Assembly: GCA_016617855.1 (NCBI GenBank)
Contig: JAECUM010009479.1
Span: 60,210 to 124,209 of the forward strand
Origin: Megalonaias nervosa
Taxonomy: Eukaryota > Mollusca > Bivalvia > Unionida > Unionidae
Direction: 5' to 3'
Length of the DNA: 64,000 nt
Shown piece after piece: positions 25,017 to 36,461 of this stretch (positions are counted from its first letter, which is position 1; each line of letters opens with the position of its first letter). The translations under genes were made by a program, and so were the position numbers. The notes under the pieces are model-generated. The model searched no databases and was not told the DNA's origin. It worked only from the letters and a program-made list of their open reading frames with translations.

Positions 25017-25307
25017 TTAATAGCAGTGGAGTTTTCTTTGTCCACACTGGTCATTACTGGGTGTACAGAAAAAATCTCTGATGATTATTGGATTAAACTG
25101 GTCTTGGGTCAAGGCAATGGATACAATTGTTGTCATGGAGTACACAAATGTTTTTCCTGCTGACAACACCACAATGATTAAGTAATTGTCGACCATAATA
25201 ACTTCTCCATTTGACCAGTCATTGGAATATTCAAGATGGTCCACTTGGGTTTCCACACATTTTCTATAGTCGGGATAAATTATGTTGTATTTATCAGGCA
25301 TATACAA
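25017..25307 (-). other. Isolated 96-codon open frame, identity unknown
   Basis: The minus-strand frame encodes a mixed-composition peptide (e.g. KCVETQVDHLEYSNDW, GEVIMVDNYLIIVVLSAGKT). It has more complexity than the neighbouring repeats, and a possible acceptor (GACTATAG) lies at its upstream part. No partner exon, start context or known motif supports it as a gene. It could be a decayed transposon fragment. Confidence 0.25.
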
Positions 25308-25397
25308 GACATTCCATTATACCTTTTTTGTGTCGACTGACTCTAATACCTGTTCTGATGGAAGGTCATTTGTCAGACAGGTTATTTTTGTTGAACT

Positions 25398-25723
25398 CTG
25401 TGTGTGTGATTCGGTTTTTCAATGTAACTTTAAAATTTTTTAGTCATATCACTACGATGTCTGTCGTGCAGCAGTTTATAGTGATGTCTAGCACTGGAGA
25501 ATCATGCCGCAGACATTTAGCATATGCTCCATCCAGTCACATTATCCTGATACCAAGTAGACCAGTCCCAGCACTAACCTCTTAATGCTAAGCACCAAGC
25601 GAGGCAGCTGCTAGTACCATTTTTGATAAGTCTTTGGTATGACTTGGGTGGGGTGGGGTTGAACTCCGTGACCTCCTCCATCTGAGGTGGATGCTCCAAC
25701 AACTTAGGACACCAGAGCGGTCC
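25398..25723 (-). mobile_element. SINE family A, full-length, 11-bp target duplication
   Basis: The minus-strand copy includes the tRNA-like head (GAGGTGGATGCTCC on the plus strand complements the A-box region), the full body, and a (GT)n tail complement. Flanks TTTGTTGAACT at 25387-25397 and 25724-25734 are identical. Confidence 0.9.
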
Positions 25724-26419
25724 TTTGTTGAACTGTAAGTGCATGTAAAGAAATAGACTAGAATCCTTGTTCGCATGGTTGGTAAATATCAGGTGTATTA
25801 AAAATTTAGTATCACATACACTAGTACAGTCATAATTAGTATTTCCATTTCTGTTCAATTGTAGGATTTTGTAGTACATGTTACTGACAACTCTTTCCCA
25901 AAGTCAATGAATTCATACATACTCCTGTGTTTTAAAATGCATGCCAGAGCATGATACATCATAAAGAAACAAACTTTTACAACCAGGTATTTGTCTGCCA
26001 AGATTGTGAGTGTTTTGAATTAATTATGAAAACTGATCTTTTGAATCTAGCTTTTTTTTTTTGTTTTTAGTTGGGCAGTCAGAATTTGAGGAGAGTATTT
26101 TTGTCTGAACTGCAGTAAACATCAACAAATGGAGTCACTCAAACCTTCGAATTTACTAGGTTTAAAAATATTTACAGGTGGCCATACTAGTCTATGAGGA
26201 TCTACTTTGTGATCGTCACAATTAATTGTTGTTGTTGACGATGATCCAGTTGATTATGGAACTAAATTCTTGGTTAACCTGGCCTTGAGGACCAAGTGAT
26301 TTAATGGTATCTGCATGCATCTGGTATTCATTATCCATCATCTTTGCTATTTTTAATTTGTCGAAACATTTGAGCTATATTGGATTAAAATCAGTATGAA
26401 TGCTTGCACATGCTAATGT

Positions 26420-27345
26420 ATATAAAAATTCTGTTTCAGTTGGCTCTCACAGCAACAGTGTGACTAACTTTGGAACCATGTGGAAAATCTATATTTGATT
26501 TTTTTCACTTGAATTCTGAGTCAGTTTTGATCAAATTTGGTGGAATATTTCTCAGGACATGTATGTATTTGCTTTAATAGCAGTTGACACAATCCTGGTT
26601 ACTGGTGTAAAGGGCATACTCTGCTCAAATTGTGCACTAGGTGGCTTGCCTAGAAATGGTGTGGCTACCATAGCTACCATTTGAAAAAACTTCTATGACT
26701 TCTTCTTGAGAATGACTGAGCCAAAGGGTATGAATGTTTCTTGGGACACACTTTATTAAAATTGTATTTGCAAAGGCATCCCAAGTAGTGTTGTGGCATC
26801 CTTAGCGGCCAAGTGGAAACTTAGCTTGTCTTCAAAAACTGAGTTAATTTTTATCAGCTTGGTAAGAATATTTGATGAGACATGCTCATCTTTTATTTTA
26901 TATTCCTTTAACAGAATCTATAACATCATACATTTTATCTTGTATTTGAATACCATTACTTCATGTTTACATTTGGAAGGGTTTATTTTCCTTGAGTATT
27001 TTTCAAATTCTGTATATTTACATTTTTTAAAACCTAGCTGTTTCTTAGCACTCAATAGCTAGGATTGCATTCAGATGTTATTGAATTTTCATACATACAT
27101 AGGGAATGCTGTATCAAAATTGTTTCCTGGAAAGGCTTCCCTAGCGGCATTGTGGCTATTATTTTAACTCTGGAAAACCAGTTTTCATCTTATTTCTCAA
27201 GCATGGCGAAGCCAGTTTTTTTGATCAACGTTTGGTAGGAACATTCCTTAGGATATGCTGTGCTAGAATTGTGTTCAAGGTGGCTTCTCTAGTAACAGTG
27301 TGGTTTCCATAACAACAAGGTGGAAATTTTAATACTTTTCTCCTA
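26420..27345. repeat. Degenerate array of about 200-bp units
   Basis: Four or five diverged units share GTGTGGCTACCATAGC-type, CTTCTTGAGAATGACTGAGC-type and TTCTTGGGACACACTTTATT-type segments. Non-coding; part of the zone between the inverted arms at 20440 and 30098. Confidence 0.55.
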
Positions 27346-27689
27346 TCAGGTGTGGCAGTTATTGTTAATACTTTTAATATATAATTGGAGAAAAACTTCT
27401 TCCCATATCAGACCAAGAGTGATGGGTACAGTTCTAACAAGATCACCTTTCACATTTATACGAAAGATGCAAATGCACCATTTAGTCCAGCAATAGTATC
27501 TCAGAGTAGAAAGGCACTCAGATACCACTAATCATTACCATATATCTATAAACTATCTTGATATACATGTCTTTCAATACCATGCACCTGCCTACCTGCT
27601 ACATGTGACTTTCTCCGTAGGATTATTTGACCTTATTTACATTGTGGTTTTCTGAACTCCTTTAGCAAGTCTAAAGACAACTCACCGAT

Positions 27690-28640
27690 GCAACAGACAC
27701 GTGAAAGTTGGTATCTATATACATCAAAAGATACCAAAAAATTCAGTCAAAGCTAGGTCATTGTGTCTTAATTTTTATGACTTTAAGATATTTACCTTTC
27801 CATTTGTTACACCTTCAGTTCTTGGATTCTGTTTCACCTACACTTATGAACCTGGTATGTGACTTCATCCTGAGAAGAACAATTTGGCTAATTCAAAATT
27901 AAGTTATTCTGATCCAAAATTAAGTCAATGTGACCAAAATGTCATGCTTATTTTCAACTATCCATTATCTGTATCCTACACTTGATTTCACCTACACATG
28001 AAAATGTTTAAGTGGATGCATCCTGAGGAAAGTAATTCAATGATGAACTAGTCCTCCTGTAGCCTAATTTCACACTTGGTAGTTTTATATTTGTTTCATA
28101 CACCCCATACATTGCAAACCTATTTCACATACACATGAAAATGTATAGGCAGATACATTATTGACAAAAGTAACTTGACCATACAAAAACTATGTCAGTG
28201 TGACCCAGTTTTCATACTTGAGTGACCTGTATTTCACCTACTCATTATACTCTAAAGGTTTTGGACCCTATTTCACACGTGTTCACAAAACTTGGTATTT
28301 GGAGAGAATAACTCAGTTGTACCAAAACTAAGTAAATGTTTCCCATTTTTCAGACTAGTGCATTTTTCTTTATCCACACTAATGAAAATTGATACACAGA
28401 TGCATCTCTAGCACTAACTCAACTATACCAAAACAAGGTCAGTGTGGCCTAACTGTAAAGCACTTGAGTAACTTATATTTTCAGCTTTTATTTATATTAA
28501 CATCTTAAATCTTTATGTCACCTACACATAAAAATTAGCATGTGGATGCATCTTGAGGAAACTAACTATACCAAATCAGGTAACTGCGATCTAATTTTCA
28601 AACTTGAGCCACTTTCATACTTACCTCCATACCAGTCTGT
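27690..28640. repeat. Degenerate array of about 125-bp units
   Basis: Around seven diverged units share TTTCACCTACACATGAAAAT, TGGATGCATCCTGAGGAAAG, and ACCAAAACTAAGTCAATGTG-type segments. No unit is open in a consistent frame. Confidence 0.6.
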
Positions 28641-29289
28641 ATAGTGTTGGCTTTTCCAAATGTGCTCATATTGATGGGTATATCAGTTTTTGCAATTAAA
28701 CAAACACTCAAATTTTACCATCAAAATATTTTGGGACTGCAAGGCCTCAATTCATTCCAGAGAATTTGAAAGAGACCTCTGGCTTAAGAGTTTGGGTCCT
28801 GCAAAAAGCTATATGGTATTTAACCATGCAAATAATGTGTTGTTGTTAGTTTGTTTTCACAGCATTTTCAGCACTTTTTTTGACTACATCATTCTGAGGA
28901 AACGGATCCAAGGACTCTTCCAAGGATACACTAAGGCAGCCAGCTGGGCTGGTCTGGGCTGGATGCTTATCTTACCTGCAAGTCAGGCACTTTGCAATCT
29001 GAGCTACTGTGGCTACAGTATCCAAGTGCCATCCACATTGAACAAGATTTCATTTTATGAAGCAGTATCAAAATCAAATCATTGATGTTTCCTGGAAACT
29101 GGAGATAAAATGAGGAGTGGTCTGCCAGCTCCTTATGTGGTGGCAGATGTACATTGGAGTTTGTACCAAGACAAGAAATCCTAGTAAGGGCTTACATTAT
29201 TTTTCTTTAGTGAGTTTCTGCTGAGCAAATAATTGAACCCCGAGACTGGAATTTCCATGTCTTGGTGCCAACCCCAAGCTAATTCATTT

Positions 29290-30098
29290 TTCCCAACCAT
29301 TTGTTTTTCAAAGATAGAGAAAACAATTCAAGATGGCAATTGTAGAGGCCATACTGTTAGTCAGATTGGCACCTTTATGACAAACTAGACATTGTAAGAA
29401 GTTTTTCAGTGGAACTCGATATTGATACAACATGAAGCTGAAGCAGTGATAAAATTTTCAAGCTGGCCATAGTGACAGCCATACTGGATGCCTGAGTGGT
29501 ACCATGTTTTGGTCATCGGAGGAATTGTGACAAAAAAATTTCAAGACGGCCGCAGTGGCAGCCATATTGGATGTGCAACACCATTTTCATTTAAGACCAG
29601 CCTGACATCAAAAGAAGTCTTCTGGTGAAGACCTCATGTCAATCTGACTTTCTGTTTCAGGATGGCCACTGTGGCTGCCATTTTCATTTAAGACCAACTT
29701 GACATCAATATGACTTTTCATTCAGGAAGAGTAGTGACGAGATTTTCAAGATGGCTGCTGTGGCAGCTATATTGAAAGTCAGATTAGCACCATTTTCATT
29801 TAGGACCAATTAGCAATCATAAGAAGACTTTAAACTGTATGTTGATATGACCATCCATTCAGAAGTAGCAATAATAAGATTTTCAAGATGGCAGTTGTTG
29901 TGGCCAAACTGAAAAATCCAAGCAACACAATTTTCATTTAAACCAATTAGACCATGTCATGAATGTATGTGTAAAATTTCATTTCAATTCTCCAAGTAGT
30001 TTAGGAGTAGCAGTGATAACAAAAAATGCGCTAACAAACAGACAATGGACAACTGACCATCCCATAAACTTTCCTGGTCTATGACCAGTAGAGCTAAA
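29290..30098. repeat. Right arm of the foldback-like zone: direct subrepeat array and terminus
   Basis: Five or six units of roughly 80-140 bases share TTTTCAAGATGGC(C/T), GGCAGCCATATTGGATG and CACCATTTTCATTTAAGACC-type segments. The arm ends at GACCAGTAGAGCTAAAA, which is inverted relative to the start of the left arm at 20440. The same unit in the same orientation forms the array at 55476-56620. Confidence 0.65.
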
Positions 30099-30845
30099 AT
30101 CCGTTAATAATTAACAGACTTACAACCTCAAAATGTACATAAAACTTAATTGATGTTCTTGTTTTGGTCAAGTCTGATGGTAAGTGTTATTTTATCATGT
30201 CCTCAAACAGCACATGAAGTTGTTGTTAGTCTTTTTTCTTTCTAATTAGGACCTATGCCATACCAATTTTGTTCTAAAGGTCATATGTGTGCTGACACAG
30301 CAAATACAGTGTAGTTGAAAAGCACATTGTTCAAGAGATGATTATGACTGGGTAAGGTATTTAAAGATGAAAGCACATATGTAGAAGAGACCGATGTAAT
30401 CTTAATAGTGCAGACCTTTGACAAGTCCAGGAAATAAGCTTTCACACATCTATTTTCTTATGCTTTGTGGCTAAAAACTTGCTAACGATGAGCAAGTAAC
30501 TGCATGGGAGAATTATGGGCACCTTGCCCAATGTCTGTCAAGTTAGCAACAACTTTTTAAGATCATTTTTTGGTCATGTCTATCTACTTAAGATCTAGAA
30601 ATCTGTTTAGATAATAGGCAGCAGCATATAACCACTATTTGCCGACTTCCCCTGGCCTTCACAATTTGTACCCCACCCTTGCGAGTTTAAAATGAAAAGC
30701 ATCAAGGATATTTATTTAATTTATAACCAACTATTACCATGAAATGTCCATTTTCATTAAAGGGGTTAGGTATCTGTGACTACACATACAAAGAAGGTAA
30801 AATTTGTCATCTGCATCAAATATTTACAAAGGCTAGTTTTAATAT
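30099..30845. other. Spacer between foldback-like zone and LTR element
   Basis: No gene, repeat or transposon end is recognised in this AT-rich stretch. Confidence 0.4.
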
Positions 30846-31744
30846 TGTCATGTATATGTAATTTGATATTTGTTTGTTAGTTTTAAATATTTTTTATTTT
30901 TGTTTTATTCCATTACATGTTATTGTAATGATAATTTTGTCTACTGGATTTGATATTTTTTTTAGAAATTCAATTCAGTTCTGTTTGACCTGATAAACAG
31001 CCAGTAGTAGAAACACTATCTATTTGCTGACCTTGATTCAGAACTAGTATCAGTTTTGAGTAAACAACATTTTTTAAAAATTTTATTTATTTATTCATTC
31101 TCATAGTGAGAATTGTTAAGTTGAATCAAGGCCATACGTGGAGTATGTGACAAATAACATGTGTTTATTGTTACAAACTTTTGGTTTTCCCAGTGGGATG
31201 AATATTTGACCCCCAGCCGGGAATCTGTTTTGCATTTTAGTTAGTCTTATAACTCGTGTTATAAGAAGAAATATCCTGTTGTGCTTTAAACCTTTGAAGC
31301 TCAAAGGTGTTTTGTTGTGACCAGTTTGAGTTGAATTTTTATTTTTTGGAATTAGTAATTCATTTCCCTGGAAATATATATAAGTGCTCCTTACAGAATT
31401 CTTGGATGAAGACATTTATCGAAATTTATTCGGAATTCCAAGCTGGAATATTATTTTCTGTGATTCAACAAAGAACTGTTGACACTTCAGTACAAAGCTG
31501 ACTATCGAAGATGTCATCGCCTTCCATCTTGAATTTAATTGGGGCTCAAACACAGATTCGTTTAGGACTTTTCATTGATAGGACTTTTTTTTTTGAATTC
31601 TTGGATTTGATTCATAAACTGTAAGTCCTTTTTCTCCTTTTTACTTTGTTTTTCTAGGGAAATAAATTATTTTGTTAAATTTTTACAAAGCTTGTTGTCT
31701 TCACTCTTTTCTTGTTACCTTTGTATGAGCCTAGACACGTAACA
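30846..31744 (+). repeat. 5' LTR (899 bp)
   Basis: Begins TGTCATGTATATG and ends GTAACA, so the ends are short inverted repeats of TG...CA type. A TATA-like run (ATATATATAAG, near 31374) and AATAAA at 31661 mark probable promoter and polyadenylation signals. It is about 95% similar to the 3' LTR by eye, but keeps about 31 bases (around 31230-31262) that the 3' LTR lacks. Confidence 0.9.
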
Positions 31745-31752
31745 AGAAAATT

Positions 31753-31770
31753 GGAGGCTCGCCTGGGATA
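31753..31770 (+). promoter_or_regulatory. Primer-binding-like site after the 5' LTR
   Basis: TGGAGGCTCGCCTGGGAT begins nine bases after the LTR end. It resembles the proline-tRNA primer sites of some retroviruses at 15 of 18 positions. The primer identity is an inference. Confidence 0.55.
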
Positions 31771-31870
31771 TATGAATTTTGGTTAAAATATTTTAGAAGT
31801 TGTTTTTTGAAATTTAAATTCCCCTAGTTTTCAGATTTTTTAAAAAGCCCAAGTTATATTTCACATTTTT

Positions 31871-32226
31871 TTGAAATCTTTAGTGAAATCAACAGGCTTT
31901 CTTACAAAATCATCAAAAGTAGAGAATTTTTTAAAATTTTACCCAGGAGTGGTTGGAAATTTTAAAAATGGAAGTACAGCTAAAAAAGTTGGAATAAGAC
32001 AGGTTCAGTTTCAGATAGAAATTATACAAATAGAAAGAAAAAGGGAGGAAAGGCAAATGCAATTTGAGAAAGAAAAAACGGATAGGCTAATACAAATGCA
32101 AAGAGAAAACGAAGAAAGGGAATTTCAAATTCAGTTAAAGGAATTAGAGCTGGCAAATGGAAAACACTCCCCTACTTTTGATGTTTTAAGAAATATCAAG
32201 TCAGTACCCCCTTTTCTGGAAAAAGA
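31871..32226 (+). pseudogene. Gag N-terminal part with coiled coil (disrupted)
   Basis: The frame encodes a Glu/Lys/Gln/Arg-rich helix (e.g. IERKREERQMQFEKEK, ENEEREFQIQLKELEL), expected to be a coiled coil before the capsid. It is open up to the SINE insertion at 32227, where the reading runs into SINE sequence and stops at 32276-32278. The true start upstream is unclear. Confidence 0.65.
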
Positions 32227-32496
32227 TGGGTTCGATCCCCGGCCGAGTCATACCAAAGACTTACAAAAATTGTACTAACAGCTGCCTCGTTTGGCACTCA
32301 GCATTAAGAGGTTAGTGTTAAGACTGGTCGTCCTGGTGTCAGGATAATGTGACTGGGTGGGACATCATGCTACATGTCTGCGGCATGATGCCCCAGTGCT
32401 AGACATCACTATAAACTGCCACCCTGCAGACATCGTAGCGATATGACTGAAAAATTGTTAAAGCTATGTTAAAAATCCAAGTCACACTCACACACA
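32227..32496 (+). mobile_element. SINE family A inserted in gag, 5'-truncated, 11-bp target duplication
   Basis: Starts inside the B box (GGGTTCGATCCCCGG) and runs to the CA-rich tail. Flanks at 32216-32226 (CTGGAAAAAGA) and 32497-32507 (CTGGAAACAGA) differ at one base. The same Leu-Glu codons are read on either side, so the insertion split a once continuous gag frame. It is therefore younger than the retrotransposon. Confidence 0.9.
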
Positions 32497-33163
32497 CTGG
32501 AAACAGAAGTAGACCAATATTTTCCTTATTTTGAAAAAATTGCTGAAAGTTTGAAGTGGCCAAGAGGGTACTGGACTCTATTATTACAATGTGTACTAAC
32601 TGGTAAAGCTCGTGATATTTACATTTCAATGTCACTACAGCAGAGTGCTGACTATGATGTGGTTAAGGACTATATCTTGAAGGGTTATGAGTTTAGTCCC
32701 TGAGGCTTATCGGCAAAAATTCAGGAATTATAAAAAAATCAACTGACCAGACCTATGTTGAATTTGCATGGAAAAAAAGCACAACAATTTGATAGGTGGT
32801 GCTCTTCTAGAAAGGTTAACAAAGATTACGAAAGTCTCAGACAACTCACATTAGTTGAAGAGTTCAGGAACTGTGTCCATAGTGACATTAGGATTTATCT
32901 TGATGAGCATAAGGTCGAAACCTTGGAAAATGCTGCTCGTGCTGCTGACGAGTATTTCTTAGCTCATAAAGTTTCTTTTGTAGACAAGTCTTTCACTCAG
33001 CAGTCTTCTGGTAAGAAGGTATTTCAGCCTAATACGAGCCCTTCTAAAACTCAATCTGGCACAACATTTAGAAATCAAGCTTCTGATAAGCTTGATAAAA
33101 AAATCCTTGTCTCTTCCTATGTGTACCTATTGCAAGAAGAAAGGACACATTATTTCTGATTGC
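32497..33163 (+). pseudogene. Gag capsid (SCAN-like C-terminal domain) and CCHC zinc knuckle, disrupted
   Basis: The first part (to about 32690) encodes a Gag capsid stretch (YFPYFEKIAESLKWP, LLLQCVLTGKARDIY). A one-base shift near 32690 changes frame. Residues from 32755 on, with the motifs RQLTLVEEFRNCV and DIRIYLDEHK, follow the pattern of SCAN domains. A second shift near 33103 precedes a zinc knuckle at 33122-33163 (C-x2-C-x4-H-x4-C, CTYCKKKGHIISDC). Gag packages the RNA and forms the particle. Confidence 0.75.
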
Positions 33164-33299
33164 TTAAAATTGAAAAATAAGCATCAGAATCAAGACAGAC
33201 CTATCCCAAATGCTCTTATTTCTAAGAGGTGAAGGTCATGGTCATGTATTGAAAGCAATACATTTGTTGGGTCTTATAAACCCCAGTCTGATTTTATTA

Positions 33300-33700
33300 T
33301 GGAGAATTATGAACCATTCATGTCAAAGGGTTCTATATCACTCTTGGGTGACTCGACCAATCCTATCCCTATTGAAATTTTAAGGGACACAGGAGCTTCT
33401 CAGAATCTTTTATTACCAGGTACTTTGCCATTTTCTGAGAAGTCTTCCTCTAATGAGAGTGTCTTATTGAGGGAGTAGAGTGCGGCTTTGTTAATGTTCC
33501 TCTCCATTGTGTAAATTTGTCATCAGTCTTAGTCTCAGGACCCATGAAAGTCGGAATAGTGTCTTTTCTTTACCCATTGAAGGCATTCATTTATTACTAG
33601 GCAACAACCTAGCTGGAGATAAAGTTGTGGTTAATCCTCTTGTAACTGACAAAGCCTTGTTTGGATCAGAAAGTTGATCCTATTGAAAAAGAAAAAGAAT
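33300..33700 (+). pseudogene. Retropepsin-type protease, disrupted
   Basis: The catalytic motif DTGAS lies at 33386-33400, preceded by hydrophobic strand-like residues (NPIPIEILR) as in retroviral-type aspartic proteases. A later stretch, IEGIHLLLGNNLAGD-like, corresponds to the usual hydrophobic-G-N segment near the protease C terminus, reached only after at least two frameshifts (near 33470 and 33570). Confidence 0.65.
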
Positions 33701-33961
33701 TCCCTGATTTATACCCAGCTTGTGCAGTTACTAGAGCTATGGCAAAGAAAGCTTTTGAGAATGATGTTGATAAGGAAAATATTCCTTAGCTGACACGTGT
33801 ATTGGTCAGGCTTTTGATGAGGTCACTTTCACTCTTGTTTGGATCAATCAAAAGGTATTGATCACAGTGATCCTCTTTTAACTACTCGTTCACTTTATTC
33901 TAATCAGGGTGACAAACGACAATCACTTGTTTAACAGGAAAAAGATCCCGAGATCTCCTGT

Positions 33962-34765
33962 TTGTTTCAAAGGGCCATTAGCGAAACTGAAGTACCTGTC
34001 TGTTATTTCATTAAAAATGGAATTCTTATGAGAAAATGGAGACCTCCTGAGGTAACTGCTGGTGACAAGTGGTCAGTGAACTATCAGATTGTAGTTCCAA
34101 AATCTTACAGACAGGAAATACTTAGTTTGGCCCATGAAACTCCTCTGGCTGGTCATTTAGGGATTAACAAGACTTATCACAAGATCTTGAATCACTTTTG
34201 TTGGCCAAAAATCAAAAGTGATGTTTGTAAATACTGTAGATCTTGTCATACTTGTCAAATGGTAGGAAAACCCAATCAGAAAATACCTAAGGCTCATCTG
34301 CAACCTATTCCTGCATTTGATGAACCATTTAGCAGAATAATGGTAGATTGTGTTGATCCCTTACCCAAGACCAAGTCAGGCAACCAATACTTGTTGACCA
34401 TTATGTGTGCATCAACAAACTTCCCAGAGGCAATTCCTTTGAGGAATATTAAAACTAAAACAATAGTAAAAGCTTTGATAAAGTTTTTTACTCAATTTGG
34501 CCTTCCCAAATCTGTCCGATCTATTCAAGGGTCAAATTTTATGTCTGGAATTTTCCAGCTAGTTATGCTTGAATTTGGCATCCAGCAATTCAGGTCAAAA
34601 GTGAAATTATGGTTTGACAGAACTACAATGGAGAACTTTTGAGTGTGGTAATAGAGTTCTTTCTTTCTTGCTCATTCTTCAAAATTTTCTTCAAATTAGG
34701 TATTACGGCCCTTACAAAGTTAAGAAGAAAATGAATGAGTTAAATTATAATAATAGTACTCTGGT
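33962..34765 (+). pseudogene. Integrase: zinc finger, part of the core, GPY/F module; disrupted
   Basis: The HHCC zinc finger (HETPLAGHLGI ... CRSCHTCQ) is intact, followed by core strand MVDCVDPLPKTKSGNQYLL with the first catalytic Asp. The second catalytic position reads RSIQGSNF where the family has S-D-Q-G, so that Asp is lost. The stretch carrying the third catalytic residue (Glu) is deleted or scrambled from about 34590. A GPY/F-like module (YYGPYKVKKKMNELNY) remains at 34701-34748. The module order shows the whole integrase sits upstream of reverse transcriptase. Confidence 0.8.
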
Positions 34766-34832
34766 CTAAATAAATTAATGGAGTACCAGTATACTGACAG
34801 AGATAGCCAGGTTAATCATGCAATTAATTTAG

Positions 34833-35670
34833 TTGTACCGGTCCCCACTCAGTGAGGATTTAAGTGAAGGAATGCAATCGGACTCTATTGATTTTGGAGT
34901 AACAAATCTTCGGAATTCAGACATTATGAATAATCTGGACCAGAAACTTTCACATTTGCAACAGCAAGAAAGGAATGAACTTAAACAGTTATTATTTGAA
35001 TATGAGCACTTATTTCCAGATGTTCCTACGAGAACAAACAAAATGTTTCATGACGTTGAAATTGTAAATTCCAAACCTGTGAAACAACACCCATACAGGA
35101 TGAACCCTCTCAAACAGGAATACTTAAAAAAAGAAATTCAGTATTTGTTGGAGAACGATTTCATAGAGCCCAGTAAAAGTGACTGGAGTTCACCATGAAT
35201 ACTTGTTCCAAAACCAGATAAAACTTAACGTATGTGCACTGATTATAAGAAGGTAAACAGTGTGACAAAAACAGATTCATTTCCATTACCAAGAATCGAT
35301 GACTGCATTGATAAAATTGGAAAAGCCAAGTATGTCACCAAATTTGATCTTCTGAAAAGATTTTGGTAAATTCCACTAATGGAATGGGCAAAGGAAATTT
35401 CGGCATTTGTGACTCCAGGTGAACTTTATCAGTATAACGTGATGCCATTTGGGATGAAGGGTCCACCAAGTACTTTTCAGCGTTTAATGAATATGATTAC
35501 CTCTGGTCTAGATAATTGTGATGCTTATATCGATGATGTCATCATCTACAACAACACCTGGAAAGAACATTTAGCAACAATTTGGAAATTCTTTGACAGA
35601 CTCACTGATGCAAATTTGAAAATTTATCCAAAAGTGAGTTCTGCCGTGCTTGTGTAACATTTCTAGTACA
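34833..35670 (+). pseudogene. Reverse transcriptase of gypsy type, disrupted
   Basis: Sequence from LFPDVPTRTNKMFHDVEI through QHPYRMNPLKQEYLKKEI is the standard gypsy lead-in. Then come TDYKKVNSVTKTDSFPLPRI, PFGMKGPPSTFQRLMN, and the catalytic AYIDDV (YIDD at 35526-35537). In-frame stops stand at 35196 (TGA in a Trp position), 35227 and 35367, and the frame breaks again near 35657. It would copy element RNA into DNA if intact. Confidence 0.85.
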
Positions 35671-35674
35671 TATT

Positions 35675-36322
35675 GTGCGACATGGACAAGTTAAACCTAT
35701 AGATGCTAAGGTCAAGGCTATCTCTGAGTTCCCTGTGCCTGTCAGTGAAAAGCAACTGATGCAACTTTTAGGTATGGCTGGATACTATCGAAAATTTTGT
35801 TCCAATTTTTCTAATATTGCTGAACCCCTGACAAATTTATTGAGCAAGAAAAACAAGTGTCTTTGGACTGAAAAATTTCAGGAGGCTTTTGATAAGTTAA
35901 AGGCCATACTTAAGAGTACACCAGTTTTTACAGCTCCAAATTTCAGTCCATCATTTAAACTATCTGATGCAAGTGATGTTGGGGTTGGAGCAGTATTGAT
36001 TCAAGAAGATAAAAATGGTGTTGATCATCCAGTGTGCTATTTTTCTAAGAAATTAAATAAGCACCAAAGAAATTATTCAACAATCGAGAAGGAATGTTTG
36101 GCTTTGATAATTGCATTACAACATTTTGAAGTTTACATTAGTTTAGCTCCTTTTTCGATTATTGTGTTTAGTGATCACAACCCCCTTAGTTTCATCGGAA
36201 AGATGAAAAACAAAAATCAGAGATTATTAAGGTGGAGTTTGTTGTTACAGGAATATAATATTGACATCAGGCACATCAAGGGAAAAGATAATTTAATAGA
36301 AGATGCACTTTCCCGTGTATAG
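35675..36322 (+). pseudogene. RNase H domain, last domain of pol
   Basis: A 215-codon open frame begins in the RT connection (LLGMAGYYRKFCSNFSNIA) and contains RNase H landmarks: LSDASDVGVGAVL, YSTIEKECLALI, FSDHNPL, and the terminal DALSRV followed directly by TAG. In canonical gypsy elements the DALSR motif leads into integrase; here it is followed by 139 non-coding bases, the polypurine tract and the 3' LTR. Confidence 0.85.
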
Positions 36323-36451
36323 AAATATTATTTCATGTACATTTTGTATAATTCATAAGAGTTCTTATGTGATTTTTTTTATAAACCTCATGTAAAATTA
36401 ACATATGGTAAAAAAAAAAGCTTTATTATATAAATCTTTCTTTTTCTTTTA

Positions 36452-36461
36452 TGGGGGGAAT
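36452..36461 (+). promoter_or_regulatory. Polypurine tract
   Basis: GGGGGGAA, immediately before the 3' LTR, is the expected primer site for plus-strand DNA synthesis. Confidence 0.7.

Noticed and set aside
25017..25307. Extra copy of dispersed family C
   Set aside because: Direct comparison with 14950-15430 and 21225-21720 showed no shared landmarks.
28690..29085. 131-codon plus-strand frame
   Set aside because: No recognisable domain, no splice sites, and it lies between degenerate repeat arrays; a chance frame is more likely.
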